Assembly: GCA_903826405.1 (NCBI GenBank)
Contig: CAIKEH010000005.1
Span: 62,001 to 126,000 of the forward strand
Length of the DNA: 64,000 nt
Origin: an uncultured bacterium
Lineage (GTDB): Bacteria > Bacteroidota > Bacteroidia > Chitinophagales > Chitinophagaceae
Direction of reading: 5' to 3'
The notes beneath the pieces are model-generated. The model was not told the DNA's origin. It was given only the letters and a program-made list of their open reading frames with translations, and made no database searches. Shown in pieces: positions 29,004 through 37,861 of the stretch; the stretch's first letter is position 1; each line of letters begins with the position of its first letter. Both the position numbers and the translations under genes were made by a program.

Positions 29004-29813
29004 TCATTGATTTTTAGGATTATAATACTTTTTTGCCTCTACTACATATATTCTAACCTGCTCAATTCGCTTCTCATCTGATGGGTGAGTGCTCAACCAT
29101 TCCGGGGATGACCTTCCTTCAGCATGTTTAGCCATGGCCTGCCAGAAAACAACCGCTTCGCTAGGATCATAGCCTGCAAGAGCAGCCATGATCAACCCGT
29201 ATCTGTCAGCCTCTAATTCTTGCTTCCTGCTGAAAGGCAGGGTCCCCCCTAAAGTGGAGCCAACTCCATATGCTTGTAGAAAAAGATCCCGGGTCAAGCC
29301 AGGTTTATTGATTAAGGCTACGGAAAGTGCCTCACCTCCCAATTGCTGCAACATGGCCTGACTCATCCGCTCATTCCCATGATCAGCCAATGCATGCGCG
29401 ATCTCATGACCCATGACTACGGCCAAAGCATCATCGTTGGAAGCAATGGGCAAAAGCCCAGTATAGACAACCACCTTACCCCCAGGCATGCACCAGGCAT
29501 TGGCCTCCTTATTCTCCACCAGATTGAATTCCCAGTGAAAATCCTTGACCACTTCAGGCTTACCCTGATTCGTATAATAAACTCCGATAGCATGGGCCAG
29601 TCGCTTGCCTACACGCTCCACCCGAGCCTGATCTGTACTGAAGCCCGGCCCTACAATCTTATTCTTGGACAGGAAATCATGATATTGCTGAAGAGACAAC
29701 TTTTGCAATTCAACTTCGTCGACAAGCAGGAGTTGGCTGCGCCCCGTAACAACATTTTTCTGGCATGAAGCTACAGATACTGAAATCAATATGAACAATA
29801 CTAAATCCCTCAT
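29004..29813 (-). CDS. M48 family metalloprotease, lipoprotein
   Basis: Periplasmic or outer-membrane-anchored zinc protease of the M48 (BepA/LoiP-like) family, 269 residues. I chose the ATG at 29813, which gives a lipoprotein signal (MRDLVLFILISVSVASC) with the acylated cysteine at residue 17; a further upstream ATG adds only a hydrophobic decapeptide. The zinc motif is HEIAH (H136, E137, H140), and the third ligand lies in the ELEADRYGL segment. An N-terminal helical region with VTGRSQLLLVDEVE is typical of the group. Homologues assist outer-membrane protein assembly and quality control; this role is inferred by family. The gene is likely monocistronic. Confidence 0.93.
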   Translation of the reverse strand: MRDLVLFILISVSVASCQKNVVTGRSQLLLVDEVELQKLSLQQYHDFLSKNKIVGPGFSTDQARVERVGKRLAHAIGVYYTNQGKPEVVKDFHWEFNLVENKEANAWCMPGGKVVVYTGLLPIASNDDALAVVMGHEIAHALADHGNERMSQAMLQQLGGEALSVALINKPGLTRDLFLQAYGVGSTLGGTLPFSRKQELEADRYGLIMAALAGYDPSEAVVFWQAMAKHAEGRSSPEWLSTHPSDEKRIEQVRIYVVEAKKYYNPKNQ

Positions 29814-30014
29814 AGCGGGTTTTATGATTATAATGCAATGCACGTACCAATCCTTACCGGAATCGATTTCAAATAGTTAAGAAAGGGTGAAAAGCCTCCC
29901 ACTTCGATACCATCCTTCAAACGAATGTGGAATCAGGATACACGAGTTGAACATCTAGTCACGCATAAAAGAAGGTCAGGAGAAATTCGATCAGGTTGTT
30001 GAATCGGGGGGTGT

Positions 30015-30665
30015 TCAATCCAAATCGCGACCCTTTCGACGGTCCCTGTAGCGGAGAATGGGAGCTTTGCTTTCACTTCCGGTTAACAGTCTGCTTATAT
30101 TTTTCTGATGGGTGAGAATCACCAATAGTGCAACTGCGATCGCGAAGATCCGGTACGTAGGATTATGAACATTGTATATGACCAGAATGAAAATAGGGAA
30201 AGCCATACTGGCTAATATCGAACTCAGGGAAACAAAACGAGTCAGATATAGAACCAGTAGGAATACGGCCACGCAACTCAGAGCGGAGATCGGCGAGATG
30301 CCCATAACCAGACCCAGAAGCGTGGCAACGCCTTTTCCACCTCTAAAATCTGCCCAAATGGGAAAAATATGACCTAAAACTGCCGCCAACCCCAAACCAA
30401 TCTGGAAATTAGTACGGGCAAAATCATTTTCAGCATAAAAAGGAAGAATGAAAGCCAGTTTTACGGCAATCAGACCCTTGACAAGGTCTATCAGCATGAC
30501 TACCGACCCCCACTTGGAACCAAGAACCCGAAAAGTATTGGTAGCACCGGCATTACCACTACCATAATCCCGAATATCGATCCGGAACATGGACCTGCTG
30601 ATCCACACCGAAGTGGGAATGCTGCCGATCAGGTAAGCCAATATGACAAGTGCAACTTCTTTCAT
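30015..30665 (-). CDS. plsY: Glycerol-3-phosphate acyltransferase PlsY
   Basis: Integral inner-membrane enzyme that transfers an acyl group from acyl-phosphate to glycerol-3-phosphate, the first step of phospholipid synthesis. It has 216 residues from the ATG at 30665 (MKEVALVILAYLIGSIPT); a Met 6 residues upstream is less likely because it sits closer to the promoter box. Three conserved cytoplasmic motifs are present: GSGNAGATNTFRVLG (motif 1), FRGGKGVATLLG (motif 2) and LTHQKNISRLLTGSE (motif 3). Five membrane spans are visible. The gene runs alone, with a -7 promoter box 25 bases upstream of its start. Its acyl-phosphate supplier PlsX is not in this window. Confidence 0.95.
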   Translation of the reverse strand: MKEVALVILAYLIGSIPTSVWISRSMFRIDIRDYGSGNAGATNTFRVLGSKWGSVVMLIDLVKGLIAVKLAFILPFYAENDFARTNFQIGLGLAAVLGHIFPIWADFRGGKGVATLLGLVMGISPISALSCVAVFLLVLYLTRFVSLSSILASMAFPIFILVIYNVHNPTYRIFAIAVALLVILTHQKNISRLLTGSESKAPILRYRDRRKGRDLD

Positions 30666-30689
30666 TTTCCGGGACTGAAACAATCAAAA

Positions 30690-30697
30690 CAAATATA
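30690..30697 (-). promoter_or_regulatory. -7 promoter box for plsY
   Basis: On the minus strand TATATTTG matches TAnnTTTG exactly, about 25 bases upstream of the plsY ATG. No convincing -33 TTTG is found at the usual distance, so the call rests on the -7 box and position. Confidence 0.45.
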
Positions 30698-30743
30698 ACC
30701 AATTCAAGCTAAACCTTTTCCTTATAACCGGTTAATTGTCAAT

Positions 30744-31559
30744 TCATCTGGTAAACGTTAGACAGAGCCAATTATTTTCCCATGCCCGGCCATCAGGGAG
30801 ATCCAGCCACTTCTGGTAACAACTGCAGATATCATGCTCATCTTCCATCAATAATCCACTGATAATCAATATACCATTTGGACTCAGGCTTTCAGCAAGG
30901 CGTTCCGCCGATTCCATCAGAATATGCTTATTTATATTAGCCAGAATGATATCATAGTGTCCTGGCGGAACCCTATCATATTGCCATAACCTTATATTAT
31001 GGCATCCATTGTCCCGAATATTTTCCTCCGAACTCAGGATGCATTGAGGGTCATTATCAATGGCATCCACGGAGAGTGCCCCTGATTTTTCAGCAAGGAT
31101 GGCCAAAATTCCTGTGCCTGTTCCAAAGTCGAGTACCTTTTTACCGACCATATTGATTTTTTGCATCCTTTGCATCATGAGGTGTGTAGTTGCATGATGA
31201 CCGGTTCCAAAACTCATCTTTGGAGTGATGATGATCTCATGCTCCACTCCTTTTACTGGGGAATGAAAATGAGCCCGAACAGAAACAAACCCTGGAATGG
31301 TAACCGGCTCGAATGAAGACTCCCATATTTCATTCCAATTTATTTCTTTTTCATATGATAATGAATACTTTATATCATTTACTTGAATAATGGAATGAAG
31401 AACTTTTTCATCAAATTCGAAACTTTCCATAAAAGCAGTCAGGCTTCCATCCTCCTCTTCAAATCCGTGATAGCCCACTTCCGATAACCATGCGATGAGC
31501 ATTTCCGCTTGAGCGGCATCCGCGGTTTCCATCTTGACCCTGATGTATTCTTTGGCCAT
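30744..31559 (-). CDS. prmA: Ribosomal protein L11 methyltransferase
   Basis: Cytosolic SAM-dependent enzyme that trimethylates ribosomal protein L11, 271 residues. The N-terminal L11-binding domain begins MAKEYIRVKMETADAAQAEM. The conserved linker NWNEIWESSFEP is followed by MSFGTGHHATTHLM and the SAM-binding core VLDFGTGTGILAILAEKSGA. The catalytic-region motif ILANINKHIL corresponds to the family NI(N/L)-type active-site loop. The start is only 9 bases from the pnp terminator region, so transcription is probably independent or by read-through. Sequence composition is more AT-rich in the first third than in its neighbours, but no sign of transfer is compelling. Confidence 0.94.
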   Translation of the reverse strand: MAKEYIRVKMETADAAQAEMLIAWLSEVGYHGFEEEDGSLTAFMESFEFDEKVLHSIIQVNDIKYSLSYEKEINWNEIWESSFEPVTIPGFVSVRAHFHSPVKGVEHEIIITPKMSFGTGHHATTHLMMQRMQKINMVGKKVLDFGTGTGILAILAEKSGALSVDAIDNDPQCILSSEENIRDNGCHNIRLWQYDRVPPGHYDIILANINKHILMESAERLAESLSPNGILIISGLLMEDEHDICSCYQKWLDLPDGRAWENNWLCLTFTR

Positions 31560-31575
31560 AACTTAACTATGAATG

Positions 31576-31599
31576 AAAAAAGCCACCCGGAGGTGGCTT
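31576..31599 (-). terminator. Terminator of pnp
   Basis: An 8-bp stem (AAGCCACC / GGTGGCTT, 31580-31587 and 31592-31599) with a CGGA tetraloop is followed on the minus strand by a run of T (A-run 31576-31580 plus more A-rich bases). It lies 10 bases after the pnp stop. Confidence 0.83.
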
Positions 31600-31608
31600 G
31601 ATTAAGAT

Positions 31609-33774
31609 TTATTCCGGCTGGCGTCCGCCTTGCGGCTTTCCACCATCAGGGTTGAAATCAGGCTTGGGTATGAGCACCTTCCTGCTGAGTTTGAATTTTC
31701 CCGTCTTATGATCAACACCTATGAGTTTGACCTTCACATCATCTCCTTCTTTCATTACCCCTTCAAGAGTTTCGAGCCTCTTCCAACTGACCTCACTGAT
31801 ATGCAGGAGTCCTTGCTTTCCGGGAAGGAATTCAACGAATGCACCATAAGGCATGATGGATTTGACTTTGGCATCGTAAACCTCATCCACCTCAGGCATG
31901 GCAACAATTCCCTTGATCCAGGCCACAGCCTTGTCCAATCCTTCTTTCGCAGGGCTGAAGATGCTGACCTCGCCCTGATTGCCCACCTCCTCGATATTGA
32001 TGGTAGCCCCAGTTTCGCGCTGGATCTCCTGGATGATCTTGCCTTGTGGCCCGATGACTGCACCGATGAATTCTTTGTCTATGAATAGCTTGACCATCCG
32101 CGGCGAATGCGGCTTGACTTCGGGCCTTGCCGCAGGCATGGCCTCATACATGGCATCGAGTATATGTAGCCTGCCTTTGCGTGCCTGCTCAAGCGCCTCA
32201 CGCATGGTTTCCATACTTAATCCATCTATCTTGATGTCCATCTGTATACCACAGATACCGTCACGTGTTCCAGTGACCTTGAAATCCATGTCTCCCAGAT
32301 GGTCCTCGTCACCCAATATATCCGTGAGAATCGCATACTTACCATCTTTTGGACGGGTGATAAGGCCCATCGCCACTCCGCCAACGTGTTTTGGAATGGG
32401 AACACCGGCATCCATCAATGCAAGGGATCCAGCACAAACGGTAGCCATGGAAGACGATCCGTTGGACTCAAGGATATCGCTCACCACCCTTACCGTGTAA
32501 GGATAATCGTTTCCTGGCATCATCTGCTTCAGGGAGCGAAGGGCCAAATTACCATGTCCTACCTCACGTCGACCAGGGCCACGTAAGAACTTCACCTCAC
32601 CCGTGGAATAGGGAGGGAAATTATAATGCAGGATGAACTTGGTATAATTGGAAACTGCCGCGCTTTCAACAAGCAGTTCGTCTAAAGGAGTACCTAAGGT
32701 AACCGTAGTAAGTGACTGTGTCTCACCGCGAGTGAACAGGGCAGCGCCGTGAGGAGAGGGCAATACGTCCACTTCCATATTCAGGGGGCGGACCACATCC
32801 AGTTTTCTTCCATCAAGACGGATCCTGTCGTCCAGGATCATGTCACGAACTACTTCCCATTTGAGGTCCTCGTAATATTTCTTGACCAACTTCTTGTCGG
32901 CATCGGCCAATTCACCTCCGAAGGAAGCAATCAACTCCTGCTTCACCGCATCATATGCGGCGCTACGTTCATTTTTGGCAGATGAGGATTTCGAAATGGA
33001 ATAAACTTTATCCTTTGCAAAAGCAAATACTTTGTTCATCAGTTCCTCATTCTGAGGAGGCTTGGGATAATCCCTTTTACCTTTGACGCCGACCTTGGCC
33101 CGGAGTTCTTCCTGCGCTTTGATCTGTTTACGGATGGCATCGTGTGCAACCTCAAGCGCCTTAATGAATTCCTCTTCGCTGCATTCACGGGATTCGCCTT
33201 CCACCATCATCAGGTTCTTTTCAGTGGCACCTACCATGAATTCCATATCGGCCTTTGCCAGTTCGCTACGAGTGGGGTTCACAACAAATGCACCGTCAAC
33301 ACGGGCCACCCTTACTTCGGAAATGATCTCCTTGATGGGAATATCGGAGACAGCCAGAGCGGCAGAAGCCGCCAGACAGGCCAGAGAATCAGGCATGATC
33401 TCAGGATCGGAAGATACCAGCGAAATAATCACCTGCACGTCGCACAAATAATCTTCAGGGAAAAGAGGACGAAGGGCTCGGTCAATGAGACGGCTGATGA
33501 GAATCTCCGAGTCGCTGAGTCGGCCTTCCCTTTTGAAGAAAGACCCGGGAATACGACCTGCAGAGGAGAACTTCTCCATATAATCCACGGAAAGCGGGAA
33601 AAAATCCTGCCCTTCCTTGGGTTCTTTATTGGCACAAACGGTTGCCAAAATGATATTCTTACCCTGACGCACCGTTACGGATCCATCGGCCTGACGAGCG
33701 AGCCTTCCGGTTTCTACTATGACTTCCCGGCCGTTGCCGAGGTCGAATGACACTTGAATAGGTTGCTGAAGCAT
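31609..33774 (-). CDS. pnp: Polyribonucleotide nucleotidyltransferase (PNPase)
   Basis: Phosphorolytic 3'-5' exoribonuclease and component of RNA turnover, 721 residues, normal length. I chose the ATG at 33774 (MLQQPIQVSFDLGNGREV); the upstream in-frame ATG adds 11 residues that overlap the rpsO terminator region. Domains in order are: first RNase PH domain (residues 1-230), alpha-helical linker, second RNase PH domain with FTRGETQSLTTVTLGTP and DILGDEDHLGDMDFKVTGT (catalytic aspartates), a KH domain (FIDKEFIGAVIGPQGKIIQE) and an S1 domain (YDAKVKSIMPYGAFVEFLPG). The C-terminal tail is Pro/Gly-rich. It is directly downstream of rpsO, the classic rpsO-pnp pairing, but a terminator separates them. 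Confidence 0.97.
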   Translation of the reverse strand: MLQQPIQVSFDLGNGREVIVETGRLARQADGSVTVRQGKNIILATVCANKEPKEGQDFFPLSVDYMEKFSSAGRIPGSFFKREGRLSDSEILISRLIDRALRPLFPEDYLCDVQVIISLVSSDPEIMPDSLACLAASAALAVSDIPIKEIISEVRVARVDGAFVVNPTRSELAKADMEFMVGATEKNLMMVEGESRECSEEEFIKALEVAHDAIRKQIKAQEELRAKVGVKGKRDYPKPPQNEELMNKVFAFAKDKVYSISKSSSAKNERSAAYDAVKQELIASFGGELADADKKLVKKYYEDLKWEVVRDMILDDRIRLDGRKLDVVRPLNMEVDVLPSPHGAALFTRGETQSLTTVTLGTPLDELLVESAAVSNYTKFILHYNFPPYSTGEVKFLRGPGRREVGHGNLALRSLKQMMPGNDYPYTVRVVSDILESNGSSSMATVCAGSLALMDAGVPIPKHVGGVAMGLITRPKDGKYAILTDILGDEDHLGDMDFKVTGTRDGICGIQMDIKIDGLSMETMREALEQARKGRLHILDAMYEAMPAARPEVKPHSPRMVKLFIDKEFIGAVIGPQGKIIQEIQRETGATINIEEVGNQGEVSIFSPAKEGLDKAVAWIKGIVAMPEVDEVYDAKVKSIMPYGAFVEFLPGKQGLLHISEVSWKRLETLEGVMKEGDDVKVKLIGVDHKTGKFKLSRKVLIPKPDFNPDGGKPQGGRQPE

Positions 33775-33798
33775 GGCATGCTTTTTTAAAGGGGGAAC

Positions 33799-33831
33799 AA
33801 AAAACAATTCCCAACCTGATGAGTTGGGAAT
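33799..33831 (-). terminator. Terminator/attenuator between rpsO and pnp
   Basis: A perfect 9-bp stem (ATTCCCAAC / GTTGGGAAT, 33807-33815 and 33823-33831) with a 7-base loop is followed on the minus strand by TTGTTTTTTGTT. It begins 18 bases after the rpsO stop. In E. coli the rpsO-pnp spacer is also an attenuating terminator, so partial read-through to pnp is expected. Confidence 0.82.
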
Positions 33832-33848
33832 CGTTCAGTATAGTTATT

Positions 33849-34121
33849 TTATTTCCTCAGACCGAGCTTCTCGATCAGGGCACGGTACCCTTCGAGGTTG
33901 TGCTTGCTGAGGTAAGAGAGCAGGCTTTTGCGGTGTCCAACTTTGGCAATCAGCCCACGATTGGTGGAGAAATCTTTCTTGTTTTTTTGCATGTGGCCGG
34001 AGATATGCTTGATCTCCTCGGTAAGCTTGGCAATCTGGCCTTCAATCGAACCCGTGTTCTTGGCATTTCCGCCGAATTCTGCGAAGATCCTTGCTTTTTT
34101 TTCCGTTGTTAACGTTGACAT
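33849..34121 (-). CDS. rpsO: 30S ribosomal protein S15
   Basis: Small-subunit protein binding 16S rRNA helices 20-22, 90 residues. It has the typical four-helix pattern with the conserved TGSIEGQIAKLTEEIKHIS, HMQKNKKDFSTNRGLIAKVG and HRKSLLSYLSKHNLEGYRAL segments. The start follows a poly-T/A stretch with no Shine-Dalgarno sequence. It is upstream of pnp, as in many bacteria. A -7 box at 34172-34179 matches the Bacteroidota consensus and is the likely promoter; the leader would be about 45 bases, with room for autoregulation. Confidence 0.98.
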   Translation of the reverse strand: MSTLTTEKKARIFAEFGGNAKNTGSIEGQIAKLTEEIKHISGHMQKNKKDFSTNRGLIAKVGHRKSLLSYLSKHNLEGYRALIEKLGLRK

Positions 34122-34171
34122 CTCAATTTTTTTTTAGGTCATCCAGTTTTTACATCTCAAATTATAGGGTG

Positions 34172-34179
34172 CAAAGGTA
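34172..34179 (-). promoter_or_regulatory. -7 promoter box for rpsO
   Basis: On the minus strand TACCTTTG matches TAnnTTTG exactly. The region upstream is AT-rich (about 34182-34200), with a TTTG only 12 bases away, short of the usual spacing. Strong ribosomal-protein genes in the phylum commonly show such AT-rich upstream tracts. Confidence 0.5.
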
Positions 34180-34243
34180 TGACTTTTATTTCAAATAAAA
34201 AGGGTCAATCCGGTTTTTCCAGCTCATTCATGAGGATGCCCTA

Positions 34244-34768
34244 TTATTCCATATGCTTGATATTCAAGGCATAAAGACCCGCCAGTACGACTCCGATGAT
34301 GGTCAGGATAACGGCAATGGACACGGCTAATAAATTATGGACACCATAAACGGCAAGTGGACTAACAATCGAAACCAAGGAGCTACACAGATAAACCCAG
34401 TACCCCGATCGTCGCAACTTGAACATCAGGTATGCCCCGACCAAAGCGATCAGGTTCGCAAGAATCTTGAACAGGGAGGACTTTTTCAGATTTGCGGGTT
34501 CCGAAAATGCAGCAGAGTGGCTCATGAGCGACTCCACTACCCTTTCAGCTCGTGCATCTCCCTTCACTTCCTCGTTCATTTTTTCTCTGGCTTGCAACAA
34601 GGACTGGTCTACTATTCCTGAAAATACGTCTGCGTTCACATAAGTGCGGATACCATCCAGAAAACCCATGCCACCGGCAACGAATGTAAGGATGCAAAGC
34701 ACCCGGAGCAAGGTAGGGCGACGATAGCTTAAACTAGTTCCATTAGGGACTTCGGGCGTCATCGACAT
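34244..34768 (-). CDS. Membrane protein of unknown function
   Basis: A 174-residue protein I do not recognise by name. After a polar N-terminus (MSMTPEVPNGTSLSYRRPTLL), a first span (VLCILTFVAGGMGFLDGI) is followed by a charged soluble loop of about 60 residues with helix-forming sequence (QSLLQAREKMNEEVKGDARA). Three more spans fill the C-terminal half. The layout matches small conserved Bacteroidota membrane proteins of unknown role. It sits upstream of rpsO on the same strand, separated by the rpsO promoter, and is divergent from the glycosyltransferase pair. Confidence 0.75.
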   Translation of the reverse strand: MSMTPEVPNGTSLSYRRPTLLRVLCILTFVAGGMGFLDGIRTYVNADVFSGIVDQSLLQAREKMNEEVKGDARAERVVESLMSHSAAFSEPANLKKSSLFKILANLIALVGAYLMFKLRRSGYWVYLCSSLVSIVSPLAVYGVHNLLAVSIAVILTIIGVVLAGLYALNIKHME

Positions 34769-34838
34769 GGCAGATTATTTGCCCAAAATTATACATTCCC
34801 ACCGATACTGACCGGCTCATCGCTTTCTGCATCGTCCG

Positions 34839-34866
34839 TTTGGATGAGGTGAAACTTATACCTTCA
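34839..34866 (+). promoter_or_regulatory. Possible promoter for the glycosyltransferase pair
   Basis: TTTG (34839-34842) is followed after 16 bases by TACCTTCA (34859-34866), two mismatches from TAnnTTTG. The distance to the TTG start at 34883 suits a leader of about 12 bases. Weak. Confidence 0.3.
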
Positions 34867-34882
34867 CAAAAATCTGCCTCTT

Positions 34883-35971
34883 TTGAGCAAACTTTGTTTT
34901 ACGGTCACCAATGATCTCGTTTATGATCAACGGATGATCCGGATCTGCACCAGCCTTCAGCAAAAAGGCCATGAGGTTACGCTCATTGGTAGAGAAGGGA
35001 GTGTGTCACCCGGTCTGTTGCCTAGGACATTCAACCAGATAAGACTAAGATGCCTGATCAAGTCAGGCCCCCTTTCCTATGCCGAATACAATGCAAGGCT
35101 TTTTATTTTTCTGCTTTTCCGATCATGGGATCTCGTTTGTGCAATAGACCTGGACACCATCCTGCCCTGCTGGCTAGCTTCAGGATTGAAACGCAAAAAA
35201 AGAGTTTATGATGCCCACGAATTGTTCTGTGAAATGAAGGAAGTGGTATCACGCCCGGCCATATATAGGATATGGAAGGCGATAGAGAGATTCACCGTTC
35301 CCCGATTCCCCGATGGATATACGGTAAGCCTTCCGATCGCTGAGATCTTCAAAAAAGAATATGGCGTAGAGTATCCTGTCATCCGTAATCTTTCCCGCAG
35401 CAACCCTTTTCCGGAATCATCGGGGAATGGAGGTTTCATCATCTATCAGGGTGCCGTGAATGAAGGAAGATCTTTCGAAACACTAATCCCTGCAATGCAG
35501 TGGGTGGATCTGCCCCTGCATATTTATGGCGATGGCAATTTTCTGGAACAAGCCAAAGCAATGGTAAATCTTCTTGGCCTTGAACAAAAAATCATATTCA
35601 AAGGGAAAATGGCCCCTGATGAACTAGCCACCATGACGCCCCGGGCTAGGGCAGGTATCACTCTTTTCGAGAACAAGGGCTTGAGCAATTACTATTCCAT
35701 GGCCAATCGTTTCTTCGATTATATTCAAGCCGGTGTCCCGCAGGTCTGCGTGGATTTTCCTGCCTACAGGGAAATCAACGAGCTTCATGAAGTCGCTTTG
35801 TTGGTGGACGACCTTTCCCCAAAGCATCTGGCGGAAGCACTGAACAAATTGATCCACGACGAGGTTTTATACAAAAGACTGCGTGATCATTGCAGGTCCG
35901 CAGCGGCAGTACTCAACTGGGGGGTGGAGGAAACCGCTCTCCTGAATTTTTATGACCGAATTTTGAACTGA
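34883..35971 (+). CDS. Glycosyltransferase, GT4-like (GT-B fold)
   Basis: A 362-residue glycosyltransferase, probably cytosolic or membrane-associated, acting in surface polysaccharide or glycoprotein synthesis. I chose the TTG at 34883 because the strand that follows (KLCFTVTNDLVYDQRMIRI) is a typical start of the GT-B N-terminal domain and no in-frame ATG lies upstream. The C-terminal nucleotide-sugar domain has GAVNEGRSFETLIPAM, LPLHIYGDGN, and the NRFFDYIQAGVPQVCV segment with following acidic residue, as in GT4 enzymes. The stop codon directly abuts the start of a second glycosyltransferase, so the pair is translationally coupled. Donor and acceptor are unknown. Confidence 0.88.
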   Translation: MSKLCFTVTNDLVYDQRMIRICTSLQQKGHEVTLIGREGSVSPGLLPRTFNQIRLRCLIKSGPLSYAEYNARLFIFLLFRSWDLVCAIDLDTILPCWLASGLKRKKRVYDAHELFCEMKEVVSRPAIYRIWKAIERFTVPRFPDGYTVSLPIAEIFKKEYGVEYPVIRNLSRSNPFPESSGNGGFIIYQGAVNEGRSFETLIPAMQWVDLPLHIYGDGNFLEQAKAMVNLLGLEQKIIFKGKMAPDELATMTPRARAGITLFENKGLSNYYSMANRFFDYIQAGVPQVCVDFPAYREINELHEVALLVDDLSPKHLAEALNKLIHDEVLYKRLRDHCRSAAAVLNWGVEETALLNFYDRILN

Positions 35972-37093
35972 TTGGAAAAACATTTACACATCGTTTGCCT
36001 CGACGTACCCTACCCACCGGATTATGGCGGAGCCATGGAGATGTTTTATAAGTTGAAGTCGCTGCACAAGTCCGAGATCATGATTCATCTGCACTGTTTC
36101 ACCTACGGTCGTGGAAGACCATTGGAATTGGAACAGTTTTGCAGATCCATCCACTACTATGAACGGGACCGATCCAACTGGCAGTTGTTTTCCTCCTTGC
36201 CAAACATCGTGCGTTCCCGGCGATCCGCCGATCTCATCAACAGGCTCCAAGCCGATACACACCCCATATTGTTCGAAGGCATACATACCACATTCCCACT
36301 ACACGCACAGAAATGGCCTGGTCGAAAAATAGTCATCCGACTACATAATAAGGAAAATGAGTATTATGCTCAGCAAAGCAGGCAAACCCGTTCCATCTTG
36401 CAGAAGTTATATTATCGTACGGAAAGCATGAAGTTGCAGTCGTATGAGAAGACCCTGATCCCCAATTATCCGGTTGCTTGCATATCTGTCCAGGAGACAC
36501 GGCATTGCAGGGAAGTGCTGGGTGCCCAAAAGGTTTTTGAACTCCCGCCATTCGTTGGATGGGAAATACCGCTTTGCCTGGAAGGAACGGGATCGTTCTG
36601 CCTCTTCCATGGAAATCTTTCCGTAGCGGAGAATGACCGTTCAGCCAGATGGCTGCTGGAAAAAGTATTCGCCAAAATGGATGTCCCGCTGGTGATCGCA
36701 GGAAAGAACCCATCTCCAAAACTGATCAAACTCGCCCACCGCTGGCAACATACCTGTATAGTCTCCAACCCTACCGCAGCGGAAATGCAGGATCTCATTC
36801 GCAAGGCACAGATCCATGTACTGCCTTCTTTTACTACGACGGGCATAAAATTCAAATTATTGAATGCCGTATTTTGCGGAAGGCACGTCGTGGCAAATCA
36901 AGCCATGGTAAAGGATAGCAGGCTCGAATCAGCCTGTCACCTCACAGAGAATGCGGCAGGTTTCCAATCTGTCATCATGCAATTATTCAGGAGATCCTTT
37001 TCAGAAGAGGAAGTGGAATTGCGATCGGGTCTTTTGCAGAACTACTACGATAACGAGGGACATGCCCGGCAACTCATCAACTGGCTATACTAG
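35972..37093 (+). CDS. Glycosyltransferase, second of the pair
   Basis: A 373-residue protein starting at a TTG that touches the previous stop codon (0-base gap). The N-terminus (HLHIVCLDVPYPPDYGGAME) matches the first strand and glycine-rich loop of GT-B glycosyltransferases, which supports this start. The C-terminal half has FCLFHGNLSVAENDRSARWL, VPLVIAGKNPSP, and the FKLLNAVFCGRHVVAN segment, where many relatives have ExxxxGxPV. The canonical acidic residue of that motif is therefore replaced (KLLNA), and catalysis by the usual mechanism is uncertain. The 3' end overlaps the convergent ftsE by 17 bases. Confidence 0.83.
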   Translation: MEKHLHIVCLDVPYPPDYGGAMEMFYKLKSLHKSEIMIHLHCFTYGRGRPLELEQFCRSIHYYERDRSNWQLFSSLPNIVRSRRSADLINRLQADTHPILFEGIHTTFPLHAQKWPGRKIVIRLHNKENEYYAQQSRQTRSILQKLYYRTESMKLQSYEKTLIPNYPVACISVQETRHCREVLGAQKVFELPPFVGWEIPLCLEGTGSFCLFHGNLSVAENDRSARWLLEKVFAKMDVPLVIAGKNPSPKLIKLAHRWQHTCIVSNPTAAEMQDLIRKAQIHVLPSFTTTGIKFKLLNAVFCGRHVVANQAMVKDSRLESACHLTENAAGFQSVIMQLFRRSFSEEEVELRSGLLQNYYDNEGHARQLINWLY

Positions 37094-37763
37094 CGTTGTC
37101 CCACACCTTGCCCTGTTCCGTCTTGATGGTCCGCGCAGGAAATTTGTTGATGACCATGTAATCATGTGTAGCCATGACGATGGTGGCATGGTAATCCCTG
37201 CAAATCTGGAACAACAGATTCATGATCTCATCGCTGGTTTCCGGATCGAGATTGCCAGTAGGTTCGTCGGCCAGAATAAGTTTGGGGGAATTCAAAAGTG
37301 CCCGGGCAATGTCCACCCGCTGTTGCTCACCCCCCGAGAGTTCGAAAGGGAATTTGAAACCTTTTGTTTTCAGACCCACCTTGCCCAACACATCACCGAT
37401 CTTCTCTTCAATCAGTTTCTCGTCCTTCCACCCTATGGCATTCAGCACGAACTTGAGGTTCTCATGCACGCTTCGATCGGTCAGCAACTGGAATTCCTGG
37501 AATACAATCCCGATATTTCGCCTCAGGAAGGGAACCGTCTTCCAGGTCAGGTCTTTGAGATTGAAACCGACCACCTGACCTTCACCTTCCGTGAGTGTCA
37601 ATTCCCCGTAAAGCGTTTTGAGCAGACTTGACTTGCCGGTGCCGGTCTTGCCCACTAGATATACGAACTCGCCTTTTTCCACTCCAATATTGACATCACT
37701 GAGGATCAGGGACTTTCCCTGGTAGATATTGGCATGCTTCAATTCCAGAATGTACTCAGCCAT
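37077..37763 (-). CDS. ftsE: Cell-division ABC transporter ATP-binding protein FtsE
   Basis: ATPase of the FtsEX complex, which links the divisome to peptidoglycan hydrolase activation at the inner membrane. It has 228 residues; the ATG at 37763 was chosen because it starts the domain directly ([20 protein letters not shown]). Walker A is [10 protein letters not shown], the Q-loop is [10 protein letters not shown], the ABC signature is [15 protein letters not shown], Walker B is LILADEPTG and the H-loop is MATHDY. The FtsE-type segment [20 protein letters not shown] is present. No ftsX gene is adjacent, unlike in many bacteria; in Bacteroidota the two are often separate. LolD-type ABC proteins are a close alternative. 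Confidence 0.88.
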   Translation of the reverse strand: MAEYILELKHANIYQGKSLILSDVNIGVEKGEFVYLVGKTGTGKSSLLKTLYGELTLTEGEGQVVGFNLKDLTWKTVPFLRRNIGIVFQEFQLLTDRSVHENLKFVLNAIGWKDEKLIEEKIGDVLGKVGLKTKGFKFPFELSGGEQQRVDIARALLNSPKLILADEPTGNLDPETSDEIMNLLFQICRDYHATIVMATHDYMVINKFPARTIKTEQGKVWDNASIAS

Positions 37764-37861
37764 GGATCGATCGGATTGTAGTTTCAAAGGTAACGCGAAT
37801 CAGGCTGACAACAGCCAACGCCCTTCTCCATTTCTGATTTACGTCTCCAAAATTTTCATAA

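Noticed and set aside
36951-37631. A 226-residue plus-strand frame across ftsE
   Set aside because: It is antisense to the FtsE Walker and signature motifs and has no recognisable features.
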